From assembly GCA_031539165.1 (NCBI GenBank), contig JAVKLK010000001.1:1-16729 (forward strand): a stretch of DNA of 16,729 bases. Direction: 5' to 3'. Within the stretch, counting starts at the first letter, position 1, and each line of letters opens with the position of its first letter. This DNA is from CAIVSN01 sp031539165. GTDB taxonomy: Bacteria; Patescibacteriota; Gracilibacteria; BD1-5; UBA2023. Shown here one piece after another: positions 1-9,556 of this stretch. Below the pieces are notes generated by a model. It was given only the letters and a program-made list of their open reading frames with translations. It did not search any database and was not told where the DNA came from. The translations under genes and the position numbers were made by a program.

Positions 1-912
1 ATGTGCACGAACAATATCAAGTGGCTTAAAGGCAGATCCTCCAAGAAGATTTTCTACAAATCAAACAGCCCCAACGATACTCTGAGAGTATTCTGGAATG
101 CCATCGAGATACCAGAATGTAGACAATACCGCGGCAGCGCCAGCCATGTCAAGCTTCATATCTAACATGGCACTGTCTGGCTTAATTTGGAGCCCTCCTG
201 CGTCAAAAGTAACTCATTTCCCAATAAGCGACTTACTCGGCACACCCTTTCATCGACGAAATACGAGAACTACTGGAGGAACATCGGATCACTGTCATAC
301 GGCACAGAGCATGCCGAATCCTTGCTGCTGAAGTATTTCAAGAGACAAAACCTCTACTTGTGTGTGTTTCCAGGGAAGTGAGGTAATGATTTCTTGAATC
401 TTTTGCGGGTTTTTATGGTTTGATGGAGTATTTACGAGATTTCTCGCAAGAAATACAGACTGAATCTTTCTTGAGAGCAACGGAGAAATTTCTTTTTTTT
501 GCCGAGCTGACAGAATAAACTCGTAAGTCGGAACCTCCTTCTTTGAAGAAAGAAACTCCGTGTATCGATATACCCCGTAAGCAAATCATTCAATGCTCTC
601 GGATACTGGGAGTGATTCTGCTATGTACACGGAAGTGGAACCTTCAATAGAACGAGCCGACTGAGCAATCTGGTGAATAGGGAGGTCTTCTTCTCCTATT
701 CGGATGATGTGAATAGCTTCATGCTTTGGATGACTCGCTCGAACGCACAAGAGAGTCACCTCCTTCCTTGGAGTGTCTGCAAAATGCGACATAACTCCTG
801 ATGTAGCAAACTCTTCGGGGATTTCTGACTCATGTGACACAATGATACACACTTGTTTCTTGGTGTACTGGGATGAAATCTCCAAAGGGAATTCGGGGAG
901 AGAGTAGGTCAT
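1..912 (-). CDS. pepA: Leucyl aminopeptidase (M17 family), C-terminus beyond window edge
   Basis: Cytosolic two-metal aminopeptidase that removes N-terminal residues from peptides, used in peptide turnover. With TGA read as Gly the frame is open from ATG 910-912 to base 1 (304 codons). The N-terminal half carries the weakly conserved regulatory domain; near residue 150 the family motif ARNLVNTPSN appears. The metal and active-site block then follows: K232, D237, K244 and D255 have exactly the spacing of E. coli PepA K270, D275, K282 and D293. Gly233, inside GKGVTFD, is encoded by TGA. The later NTDAEGR motif lies outside the window. The start is 7 bases after the stop of the upstream membrane protein, so it is probably the last or a late gene of a minus-strand operon. 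No Shine-Dalgarno sequence is evident. Family assignment is firm. Confidence 0.93.
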
Positions 913-919
913 ATGAGTA

Positions 920-2128
920 TTATTTACGAATTTGTAGATAGCTTACAAAGAAGAGTACTGAAAAAAGAAGAAGAAGTCCAGAAAATTCCAGTATCCCAGA
1001 AAATCAAACCCTCCAAGCATATATGCTTGTACTTCCAATTAGTGTAACAACCGCAAGAGTTTGGAAGATATATTCATCCATTTTATGAGGAGTTCGAATC
1101 AGTCTTCCAAAATATGTCAGTCCTAGCGTAAGGAAGAGGGATCCAAAGAAAAATCAAAGAAATGTTTCTGGCTGTCCAATGTATGCTGCGTAGAGAATGA
1201 TTGGAATTACGACTGCAAAAACAAGACTCGGATAGTTTTCGAACCGTGTATGTACATAGACATTGAAGCTGAGTGACACAAGGAGGAGTGCTCCTGTAAG
1301 GAGACTCATATCTCAAAGAATGAGAACAGAGAGGAGTATTGTTGCCGCATATATTCCAAAAAGCGACACGGCACGGATGAGTTCTCGAGTTTTTTGAAGT
1401 CTTGGCGAAGCGGCCGATTCAAAACAAAAAATAGAATACAGGAGAAGCGAGGTGCTCGCAGAAAAAAGACTCATTCCGTCAAACAAAAATACCACCCCAG
1501 CAACCCAGGCGAAGTAAATTCCCATCCAAAGACAAATAGTAAAGCCTACTTTCCTTCCCAGAGATATCTGTCATTCATCTTTCCACATGAGAATAAATAG
1601 CGCTCCTACGCAGAGCCAGTATCCGAGAAGTTCTTGGAAGGAAATACCCCTCTCAAATCAAAAGAGTATCAACACGATTGATAGAATTCACACTATGCCC
1701 AAATTCACCTCCCCTAAAATTCGAGCCGTTTGATTTTGGAAGAAGTGGAAATAGGCCGCAATACCGACAATCAAAGAAACGAGAATTGAGAGTCAGCTCG
1801 AAAAATCTCGAATCTGAAAGTGAAGTAAGTCAGAGAGTCCGTAAATAGCTCCAAAAAGAGCAAGGTAAAACAAGATAACAGCAACAAAAATTGCTGATTG
1901 TGAAAAAAATTGAATAATTCTATTCCCGAGAGCAGCCTGCAGAACTCTCGTTTGAGAGGGAATATCTGCATGAGATTCTGACTCCCGTGATCAAAAAATG
2001 CGGAATGGGGCAAAGAAAAAAAATGCCAAAACTCCACCAATTCAGAAAAGAGCTGATTCAAGATTTGCTCCAAGAATATAAAAGAGGATGGCAAAGAATA
2101 TATGAACGATACTCGCTACGATAAACAC
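920..2128 (-). CDS. Polytopic inner-membrane protein of unknown function (402 aa)
   Basis: Not recognised. Read with TGA as Gly, the frame runs 402 codons to TAA and is dominated by hydrophobic stretches, roughly ten or more membrane helices separated by short charged loops (for example around residues 45-75 and near the MWKDEGQ loop). No catalytic motif of a known transporter, flippase or polymerase family stands out. The only upstream start before an in-frame TAA is GTG 2126-2128, which lies two bases after the TAG of the preceding gene. Translation is therefore probably coupled to that gene, and the two proteins may act together in the membrane. The next in-frame ATG is far inside the hydrophobic body (1588), so GTG is preferred. 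The reading frame is well supported; the function is not. Confidence 0.75.
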
Positions 2129-2130
2129 GG

Positions 2131-3483
2131 CTAAAAGTTAACTTGTAGGGCAAAGGCAACAAACAGGAAAATCCCTCCCCCTACAAGAGCAGAAGAAAAG
2201 CCTTTCGTTCTTCAAAGTATGAGGGCAGCTACCACAAAAATAGATCAAATGAAGGAAACTGGAGAAAGAAAATCGGAAAGCCTTCATCCCGGAAGAGTAG
2301 TAACAGAAAACACAATAATGGAAAGCATGAGAACATACAAGAGTGTATCTGCAAAACTCCGAATTATATAGGCAATAACATCTTCATAGTAGAGAATGCC
2401 TTTTGTGATTTTTGTGTACGAAATATATTTTTTTTCAACGCGAGACTCGAGAATAAGAATATTTTGTTCTAGAAGACGCTTCTTTAGAAGAAGGCGGTCT
2501 TTCTTGGGAGAATTTCCAAAAAAGTTCCGCCAGAGTTCTTTTTTCACCTCTTTAAGTTTCTCTCGGTAGATAGAGAGTTCTCTGAGATTTTTAAAATAAA
2601 TAAACCCATCAGATTCAGGGGTCGTTGTCGGTTTTTCGGATTCTGGCTGAGAAAATGAGGTCTTTATATCCGAAAACATCTGCTTCATTTTCTTTTTCAC
2701 AGTTTCCATTTCGCTCCCCACTCTTCTGTTTGAACCAAGATCTTTGAGAAGCGAGTTGGTTTCTCGGAAGAATTGAGACTTCTTTAGCTCGTGATTCTGC
2801 GTGGCTATCTCCATTTCTAGTTCCCCTACTTTTAGAAGAGCAAGTTCCCCAATAGTTCGAAGTTTATCAATATTTGTACTCTGTTTTGTCTGTCGGAGAG
2901 CAATAATAATTTGTCGTATTTTTTCGATTCTTTCAGGCTCGAAGTTCCCAGAATACTTCTCAACAAACTGTTCCATCTTCTGAGAAACAGACAGGAGAAT
3001 TGCTTGGTATTTTTGGACCTCTCGTCAAAGATATCAAAAGTTTTGAACCGAATCGGTTGTTTGTTGCGATTTTTGAGGAAGTGCCTCTTGTTGTTGTTTT
3101 TGTACCGGCGCAGCTTCTGTATTTCTTTTCTTAAACTCGAGATAAGACTCTCGTGTTTTTGCAGTAGTGTACATTTTTTCATTCTCCTCAACATCTTGAG
3201 ATGTATAGATTCGAATGACCTCATATCCAAGATCATCAACAAGTTTTTTGTAGGCCTTCAGTATATCGTCTGATCGAATTTGACCTGATTTTTTCTGTCA
3301 GGAAAGAAGTATATCAAAATAGAATACCGAATCACTCTGCACTGGAGCTGCAGTCTCACGAATTTCTATAATGGAGTACCCCTGTGAATGGAGACTCTCT
3401 CTTGCGAGTACTTCGGAGTCAAACTTCACCGTGAGTTCAACCCGTTGATTATTTTTTGCTGCAACTACGCGGTAGAAAGCCAT
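2131..3483 (-). CDS. GspF/PilC-like N-terminus, coiled coil and C-terminal membrane helices (450 aa), unknown function
   Basis: Not a recognised family as a whole. Residues 1-41 resemble the short N-terminal element of type II secretion / type IV pilus platform proteins (GspF/PilC): a YRVVAAKNN strand, then DSEVLARESLHSQGYSIIEI, like the usual A-x-LRxxG-x-x-x-x-I pattern. A second short alpha/beta-like segment follows (about 65-105), then a Gln-rich linker (about 120-140). Residues 170-375 are long, charged and helical, with a Lys/Glu-rich coiled coil. About three hydrophobic helices end the protein (roughly 377-396, 405-422 and 430-448). The conserved membrane domains of true GspF are absent. 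G62 and G400 are among the residues encoded by TGA. The start ATG is 3 bases after the stop of the 52-residue gene. It stops at TAG two bases before the next start. Possible roles are envelope scaffold or secretion-related protein; this is inference. Confidence 0.72.
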
Positions 3484-3486
3484 ACT

Positions 3487-3645
3487 TTAAGAAGAGAGCT
3501 GTTCCTTTCTGTACTGATTCAAAATAGCAACCATGGCTCGTGTTTCTGTTTCGGAAAGCATAGATCAAAAGGAGCGAGCCACTTTTCTATCTCACTCCGT
3601 GAGGGGAGAATTTGAGTCAAGAGACGGTTGTTTGTCCAGTTTCAT
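3487..3645 (-). CDS. Small charged protein, 52 aa, unknown
   Basis: A short frame from ATG 3643-3645 to TAA, open only if two TGA codons are read as Gly. It begins 8 bases after the stop of the upstream 104-residue gene and ends 3 bases before the ATG of the 450-residue gene. That packing is the main evidence that it is real. The product is hydrophilic, with a C-terminal helix-like stretch (TETRAMVAILNQYRKEQ), and has no signal peptide, membrane helix or known motif. It could be a small partner or regulator of the membrane proteins downstream. Confidence 0.55.
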
Positions 3646-3653
3646 AAAACGGA

Positions 3654-3968
3654 TTATATACTATCCATCAAAATATTAAAGGAATTCTGTTCTTTTTCTT
3701 TTTCAAGACTTTCTTTATCTCGAACTTGTTTGATGGTGGATGATTGTTTTTGTTGGAATGATGAGCTCCGCTTATCCTCAATTGTTGAAACAAAAGTCTG
3801 TATTCTCGCATACAACATATCCAAGGCAGGTCAATCGAGAACCTCTAATGAATTCAAGAATAACTGTTTTTGAACATGATCAATGGCGAGTCACTCAATA
3901 AGCTCCCTCAAAAGGGTTACTCGATCATTCTTTTTGGAAATCTTTTTTAAAACAGCTCAGAACAACAT
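3654..3968 (-). CDS. Small helical protein, 104 aa, unknown
   Basis: The frame runs from ATG 3966-3968 to TAA, with three TGA codons read as Gly. An in-frame TAA lies just upstream, so this ATG is the first possible start. The product looks all-helical: a basic N-terminus (KKISKKNDR), amphipathic helices (VTLLRELIEG, MLYARIQTFVSTIEDK) and a Gln/Lys/Glu-rich, coiled-coil-like C-terminus. No known family is recognised. It is the first gene of the minus-strand cluster that leads to pepA, facing away from ctpA across a 152-base AT-rich gap. No clear Shine-Dalgarno sequence is present. Confidence 0.6.
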
Positions 3969-4120
3969 AGAAAGACTATATAGATAAATATAAAGTTAAC
4001 TAATTTAGTTTAATAATATATAAGGAGGTTTTTCTTAAAACACGGAAGAGTTGTTTTACAGAAGAAAGATCCATTTAGTTTTTAACATACTCTGTAAAAG
4101 TTATAGCTTGAATAGGCTGA
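3969..4120. promoter_or_regulatory. AT-rich divergent intergenic region with a short palindrome
   Basis: This 152-base gap separates the minus-strand cluster (start 3968) from ctpA (start near 4121) and should hold promoters for both. It is very AT-rich. At 3998-4010 the arms AACTAA and TTAGTT form a 6-bp inverted repeat around one base, a possible operator. An AAGGAGG box lies at 4022-4028 but no start codon follows at usable distance. I could not pick -35/-10 boxes with confidence. Confidence 0.35.
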
Positions 4121-5485
4121 ATGGAGGAGGATTTTTTTAGTTTTTTCACAATGTTTTTATATAAAAAATTCAAGAAGGCCCGTTTCATGGATTTACAGAT
4201 ATTTGTTAGGAAATTTGTTGATTCGCAATACAATTTTCGCAACTCATTTTTTCACAAATTGAAAGATTTTTCTCTGGGACACCACCGTGGTCTCACACTC
4301 TTGTCTATAACTGTAGCGTTTGCTGCGTGATTTTTTCTTCGTCCAATCGTAGGAATTGAATTCCAGCCAAAATCAGCATTTGTACAAAACAGTCCGCTCT
4401 CCTGAATTTCCGAACTTCCTCTCGGACCACTTCAACAAGCCTTCTCCGTTCTGAAGCAAAATTATTTTTGATACGAAACGCTCCAAAAAGAAGCATTAGT
4501 GGAAGGAATGATTCAGGGTATGATGGGATCGCTCAAAGATAAACACTCTCTCTATCTTGACCCATCAGAGACAGAAAATTTCAATCAGGCAATCCGGGGT
4601 AATTTTGAATGAATTTGAGCCTATGTGTGAAAGACACAATCCGGAGTTGTTATTCGTCAAACATTTGAATGATCTCCCGCTCGAGAGGCTGGGATTTTGG
4701 AATGAGATATTCTTGTTTCTGCAAACTCTGAAAAATTAGCAGACCTTTCTCTTGAAGAGGCAGTTAAAAAAATTAAATGACCAGCAGGAACAGAAGTGGA
4801 ACTCGCAATTATGAGACCAAATACTCAAGGAATACTCAAGAAAAAAGTAACTCGAAGAAGTGTTCAAGTCCCCTCTGTTATTTCAAAGATGGTGGAAGGT
4901 ACGACTGGACTGATAACGGTTTGAATTTTCTGAGAAACAACTCCGAAGGAATTTCTTACAGCCTACTCGTCTCTTACTCAGTCTGGGATGACAGGACTCA
5001 TTATTGACTTGCGAGATAATCCTGGCTGACTTCTCTCCACCTCCGTTGCAATGCTGGAGCAATTTATTCCGTCGGGAGACCTGCTTGTAGAGACTCGATC
5101 AAATACTCAAGAGCTTACTCAGAAATACTTTTCTGAATGACCCGGTGATAAAAAGATACCAATAGTTGTTCTTATTAACGAAAACTCTGCCTCTGCCTCC
5201 GAAATTTTTGCTGGAGCTATTCAGGATTACGGAAGGGGTATTGTGGTAGGATCGCAATCCTATGGTAAAGGATCCGTGCAGGAGATTTTCCCACTTTCTA
5301 ATGCAGGAGAGATTAAGGTTACGGTAGCTCGATGGTACACTCCGAAATGAAAATGAATAGATGGTGTTGGTATTAAACCAGATATTGAAGTAACAGTTGA
5401 ACCAAAAGATTTTGAAAATAAAATAGACAGAATTCTCATAGAATGAAAGAAGCAGATTCAAAAAATGAGACAATCAAAGAAATAG
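4121..5485 (+). CDS. ctpA: Carboxy-terminal processing protease, S41 family with PDZ domain
   Basis: Membrane-anchored serine protease acting outside the cytoplasmic membrane on C-terminal ends of envelope proteins. The frame (454 codons, TAG stop) contains about sixteen TGA codons read as Gly. Order: basic cytoplasmic N-terminus, one membrane anchor around residues 56-78, a PDZ domain around 160-235 (GSPAREAGILEGDILVSAN), then the S41 core with DLRDNPGGL and NENSASASE. The catalytic triad fits CtpB spacing exactly: Ser358, Lys383 (GKGSVQ) and Gln387. The start is uncertain. ATG 4121 is the first in frame after a TAG, but a GGAGGAGG run at 4123-4130 lies inside it, and ATG 4151 or 4187 would still keep the anchor. 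glyA follows 29 bases after the stop. Function is firm; substrate is unknown. Confidence 0.95.
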
Positions 5486-5514
5486 AAATCTTTATTTGCG
5501 GTATTTTTCCAGCT

Positions 5515-6765
5515 ATGAACCCTATTCAAGAACAAATATTTTCTCTTATTGACTCAGAGCTTCTGAGACAAGAACATGAAATTGAGCTCATAGCCTCTGA
5601 AAATTATGTATCACCGAATGTTCTTCGGGCGAACGGTTCCATTCTCACAAACAAGTATTCTGAAGGATACCCAGGAAAACGGTATTACGCGGGGCAGATA
5701 TATATAGATCAGATTGAAAATCTTGCCATAGAAGGAGTGAAAACGCTTTTTGGTGCTGAATATGTCAATGTTCAGCCGCTTTCTGGATCTCCGGCAAATC
5801 TTGCGGTGTACAGTGCTTTACTCCAGCCAGGAGATACTATTTTATCCCTTCGGCTTGACCATGGGGGGCATCTTTCTCACGGACATCCAATGAATGAGTC
5901 GGGAAGACTCTATACATTTCACTTCTACTGAGTAGATCCAACTACTGAGAGAATCGATATGAATGAGGTTCGTCGACTTGCTCTTGAGCATAGGCCAAAA
6001 ATGATAGTCGCAGGATTTTCTGCATATTCTCGATCTTTGGACTGGAAAGCATTCCGTGAAATAGCAGACGAGGTGGGAGCTCTTTTGTTTGCTGATATAG
6101 CTCATATCGCAGGACTCATTGCTGGTCGAGTGCTTGAAAACCCAGTTCCTTACTGTGATGTTGTTACTACTACAACCCACAAAACACTTCGATGACCGAG
6201 AGGGGGGATTATTATGGCAAAAGACCGGTATGCAAAGGATATTGCCCGAGCGGTGTTTCCTGGGTGTCAGGGATGACCACATGACCATATCACCGCCGCA
6301 AAAGCTATCGCATTTGCTGAGGCAAATACTCCAGAATTTCGTCAGTACTGCCAACAAGTTCTTGCTAATGCTCAAGCCATGGCAGAGTCTTTTGTTCAAA
6401 AATGAGTCCGAATCGTTTCAGGGGGAACAGAGAATCACTTGCTCTGTATAGATGTTGCAAAGTCATACTGAATTTGAGGAAAGGAAGCAGAAGAGATTCT
6501 TGAATCTATTGGAATATCGGCAAATAAAAATATGATTCCATTCGATACAAGAAAACCAATGGATCCATCTGGGATTCGTGTGGGAACGCCAGCTGTAACA
6601 ACTCGCGGAATGAAAGAAAAAGAAATGTGACTCCTTGCGCTTTATATAGATGAGGCTATTCGAGCGAGAGATAATGGACAGAAACTTCAAGAGTTGAAAA
6701 TTGCTGTGGAGGCTCTCTGTAAGCAGTTTCCTGTGTACACTCATTCAAATATATGGACAACTTAG
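5515..6765 (+). CDS. glyA: Serine hydroxymethyltransferase
   Basis: PLP enzyme converting serine and tetrahydrofolate to glycine and methylene-tetrahydrofolate in the cytosol, the main one-carbon source. The 416-residue length is normal. The N-terminal signature IELIASENYVS and the TNKYSEGYPGKRYY loop are intact, and the PLP lysine is K223 in TTTTHKTLRGPRGG. Seven in-frame TGA codons fall on glycines, including G139 in HFYGVDP, G227 in LRGPRGG and the second G of QGGPHDH, all strongly conserved. This is the clearest single proof of code 25 in the window. The ATG at 5515 gives the family N-terminus; an in-frame ATG at 5443 would overlap ctpA and add an atypical leader. The 3' end overlaps the next gene by 13 bases. 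Identity is firm. Confidence 0.97.
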
Positions 6766-7442
6766 ACACAATTGACAATTGGGATGGGGGATGAATCGAG
6801 ACGGTTGCCTCTGGCCCATCCGAACAATCAGAAAAACAAAAAGAGAAAGCAAGCAAGGCCTTGGCTTGAATTCAACGAACCCAAAAAGATGAGTCAAAAA
6901 GCCGAAAACAGTCGGGTATCCTTGCTAAAGCTATTGCGGTAATTCTTCAATCTGGGCATCAGGAGGCGATTCTTCCTCCGCTTTTTCTTCTACTGGAAAA
7001 AGAGATTCCAGCGCATATTGTCTTGGCGCTTGTGTGTATATCGGAGAACTCCGTTTTGCGTTTTACCACCGAAGAGTTGCACTATCCAAATACTTTTCCC
7101 ACTGTAACTCCGAGGGATGTGCCGGTTGTTTTTGATGCAGAACACCTCCATGACTCAGAAAAGCGGTATATAAACCAGTGGATCGACTTTGTGTTTGTCT
7201 TGATTTCAGAAGAGGTTTCCGTTCTTGCAACACAGAAATTTATTGCCCAACTTAAGACAGGAGTCCGAGCTGATATTGTACAGGCACTTTCACAGTTTCT
7301 TTCTTTATTTTTCTTTCAGCTTCAAATAACTCCAACTCCTGCTATACGTTCGTATGCGAAATTTATCGTTGAACAGATGGAGAAGAAGCTTCATCAGATT
7401 TATGTCACTGATATAGATACCGGAGAGAAAGTCAGACTATAA
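6753..7442 (+). CDS. Unknown soluble protein, 229 aa
   Basis: Not recognised. The frame opens at ATG 6753, inside the last codons of glyA, and ends at TAA. TGA-coded glycines occur only in the first 50 or so codons. The N-terminus (about 1-60) is polar and Lys/Glu/Ser-rich, probably disordered or coiled. The rest alternates helical hydrophobic segments (KAIAVILQSGHQEAILPPLF; FVFVLISEEVSVLATQKFIA; RADIVQALSQFLSLFFFQL) with polar loops, more like a helical soluble or peripheral protein than a transporter. The 13-base overlap with glyA suggests translational coupling, but nothing ties it to folate metabolism. Its 3' end overlaps convergent comEC by 80 bases. Confidence 0.7.
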
Positions 7443-8808
7443 TTCCAACCGAAGTGAGAGCTATATAGTAGGACTCTTCTGATTCAAAAGTATATCTTGG
7501 AGAAAGTTCCCCGAGTCAGGAGGCTACCGCCTGAATCCAAGCAAGTCAAAAATAACAGAAATGACCTATGGCATAGGATACCGGTGCCACCCAGGTGAAA
7601 CAGAGTGCGAGAGCGCCGCTTAACATAGCCATACCCACCACAGGTCAAACAAGTATATTTGCGAGAATTGACCAAGGAGAAAAATTCTGAAAGATCCCAA
7701 TACTCACAGGAATTGTCCATAGTGCCGCAAAAATACTGAGTACGGTTGCCTGCAAAAACCAATCAGCCCTTTTTGTTGCACGAATTCCCACCAGTATTCC
7801 GAGTGTTGCGAGGAAAGAAAGTTGAAATCCAGCATCGTACACAAGGCTGTAGGGGGAGAAGATGAGCAAAACAATTGCAGCAAATAGAAGAACTCTCAAA
7901 GTATCGATTCTTTTTGAACCATGAAGGGCAATCGCCCCTATGATTCCCATAATTGCCGCACGAAGAACGGGTACATCTCCGCCAACGAGACTCACATAGC
8001 TCACAACCGTTCCAATGCTCAAGATAAGTCGCCATCTCTTGGGTACCCACCGATAGATATATCCACATATACTCAGAACAAAGGCTATGTTCGATCCGCT
8101 TACAACAGTTATATGAGAAAGCCCGATATCTCTGTATAATCAACGAAACCAATCATCGATACGACTGGCATCTCCAATAAGAATTCAAGAAAGAAGGGTT
8201 GAATGAGGCTCGGGGAGAAGTTCCTCTATTTTCTTGAGGAGAAATTTTTTGAAGTGAAGACGGAGAGGGGCGTCTGTTGAAATGGTTTCAAAAGAGCTGT
8301 AGGATATACTGCCTATTCTTCCTCGTGCCCAGTCAGCCTTCGTTCCTGGTTCCCATTGGACTCAGTTGAAGCGGAGAGTGTTTCAGAGGAGAGATTCTCG
8401 CTGAGGAGGTATTTTTACCGACAGGATAAAGTTCTCTGTTTTAAGAAATACTTTAAGTTGTCCTGATTGAATTCCTGAGACTGACTCAATAACTCCAGTA
8501 AGGCTTTCTGGGTTTTTTCTGAAAGAAAATTGGGAGTGCGCTTCTTCCATTGAGGAAGATGAGACCCACAAACAAAGGCATGCAAGAAACGGGATGCAGG
8601 CTGCTATTGATACAAGAGGGAGGCGTACTGCTAGTCCGAGACAAAAAATTATTCAGGCGATACCCCAAGTGTATTCGGGTATATTTTCTCCCAGAGAGAG
8701 CACTCCAAGAGAGATAATAAAGAGGCACCCATAGAAAAAGAAGTACCAACCTCTCCCCCAAAGAGAGGAGACTACAGGTGATTTGAGGCTATTTGACGCT
8801 TGAGCCAT
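7363..8808 (-). CDS. comEC: ComEC/Rec2-type DNA uptake channel, no metallo-beta-lactamase domain
   Basis: Polytopic membrane protein that forms the channel for single-stranded DNA in natural transformation. ATG 8806-8808 to TAA gives 481 codons with TGA as Gly. Two or three N-terminal membrane helices (about 15-75) precede an OB-like soluble part (about 85-160, LTGVIESVSG...). The competence domain then begins with HITVVSGSNIAFVLSI (H232 on) and includes VPVLRAAIMG and SPYSLVYDAGFQLSFLATLG, both characteristic of ComEC. The protein ends soon after the last helix, so the C-terminal nuclease-like beta-lactamase domain of longer ComEC proteins is missing. The start lies 37 bases inside the end of the upstream Lgt-like gene. 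The last 80 bases are antisense to the convergent 229-residue gene; no earlier TAA or TAG exists in frame. Family assignment is firm. Confidence 0.9.
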
Positions 8809-9551
8809 TTTCCAGCAATGAAAATACCGATAAGCGCGCTAATTTGAGTAAGATTGAGACCAGAATACAGGCGGAATATGTCTTCATTTCCCGAAAAGAA
8901 CTCTCCACAAAAGAGAAGTATCGAGAACATTCCAATTCCCATATACCCAATAAATCCAGGGATTTTAAGGGCTTCTTTGAGAATATAGAGAGCAGAGAAA
9001 AGAATGAATGATCCGAGAGAATAGAAGAGGGCGAGGGGGATAATTGCGGAAGTATAGGGGATGTTTGAGGCGTCTCATCGATACACTATACCAATAGGAA
9101 GATTTGTCGGCGTTCCATATATTTGCCCCCCAAGAAATGCGGCGATATATCCAACTATCGCAGAGAAGAGAAATGAGAGAACTAAGACATCAAGGTATTT
9201 TTCTTTTGGCTGTTGATATCGATACAGCTTATACGAGAGGGCAAGAAAAAATCAAAGCACTCCCCCCACAAAAGACATATTGTAGTCTGTCATGATGAAG
9301 AAGTTCAGAAGTCTGTCCTCCACGAGGTACTTATAGTCTCGCCACTCTGCGATCACAAAAATAAGGCGAGAAAAGAAGAATGTTGAGAAGACAAAAAGGA
9401 GAGCATTCCCTATGAAGAAATTGGAATTGAGTCAGCTCTTCTTGCACATCTTGGCAATCATGTAGCTCAAGCAGGCAAAGGCAATGACGAGTCCGAGGCC
9501 AAATGTGTAGATTCGAATTTCCGTGAACGGAAGGGTGAAAAATGGGAACAT
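8772..9551 (-). CDS. Lgt-like membrane protein lacking canonical catalytic residues
   Basis: Seven-helix-type membrane protein, 259 codons, resembling prolipoprotein diacylglyceryl transferase, which moves diacylglycerol from phosphatidylglycerol to the lipobox cysteine. The fold markers are visible: SFVGGVLG (family SFHGGLLG), FLGGQIYGTPTNLPIGIVY (family NFINGELYGkPTdLPWGvvF) and a C-terminal YSGLNLTQI. The residues expected to act in catalysis are replaced: the His of HGG is Val, the R-x-G-N-x-x-N signature reads as Y-I-A-A-F-L-G, its Glu is Gln, and the HPsQLYE motif becomes IIPLALFYS. It is therefore either a very divergent Lgt with a changed active site or a non-catalytic relative. ATG 9549-9551 starts 5 bases after the rny stop, and its end overlaps comEC. 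Homology is fairly secure; activity is doubtful. Confidence 0.75.
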
Positions 9552-9556
9552 AGTGA

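Noticed and set aside
98..381. Plus-strand short frames opposite pepA
   Set aside because: They are antisense to a clear M17 peptidase coding frame and have no family features.
4022..4045. Perfect AAGGAGG ribosome-binding-like box in the intergenic gap
   Set aside because: No ATG, GTG or TTG follows at 5-12 bases, so no leader peptide could be supported.
5099..5473. 124-residue minus-strand frame opposite the ctpA catalytic region
   Set aside because: The opposite strand carries the S41 catalytic Ser, Lys and Gln in frame, so this is a shadow.
5842..6399. 185-residue minus-strand frame inside glyA
   Set aside because: It lies across the PLP site of GlyA, whose plus-strand frame is certain; its own product has no recognisable features.
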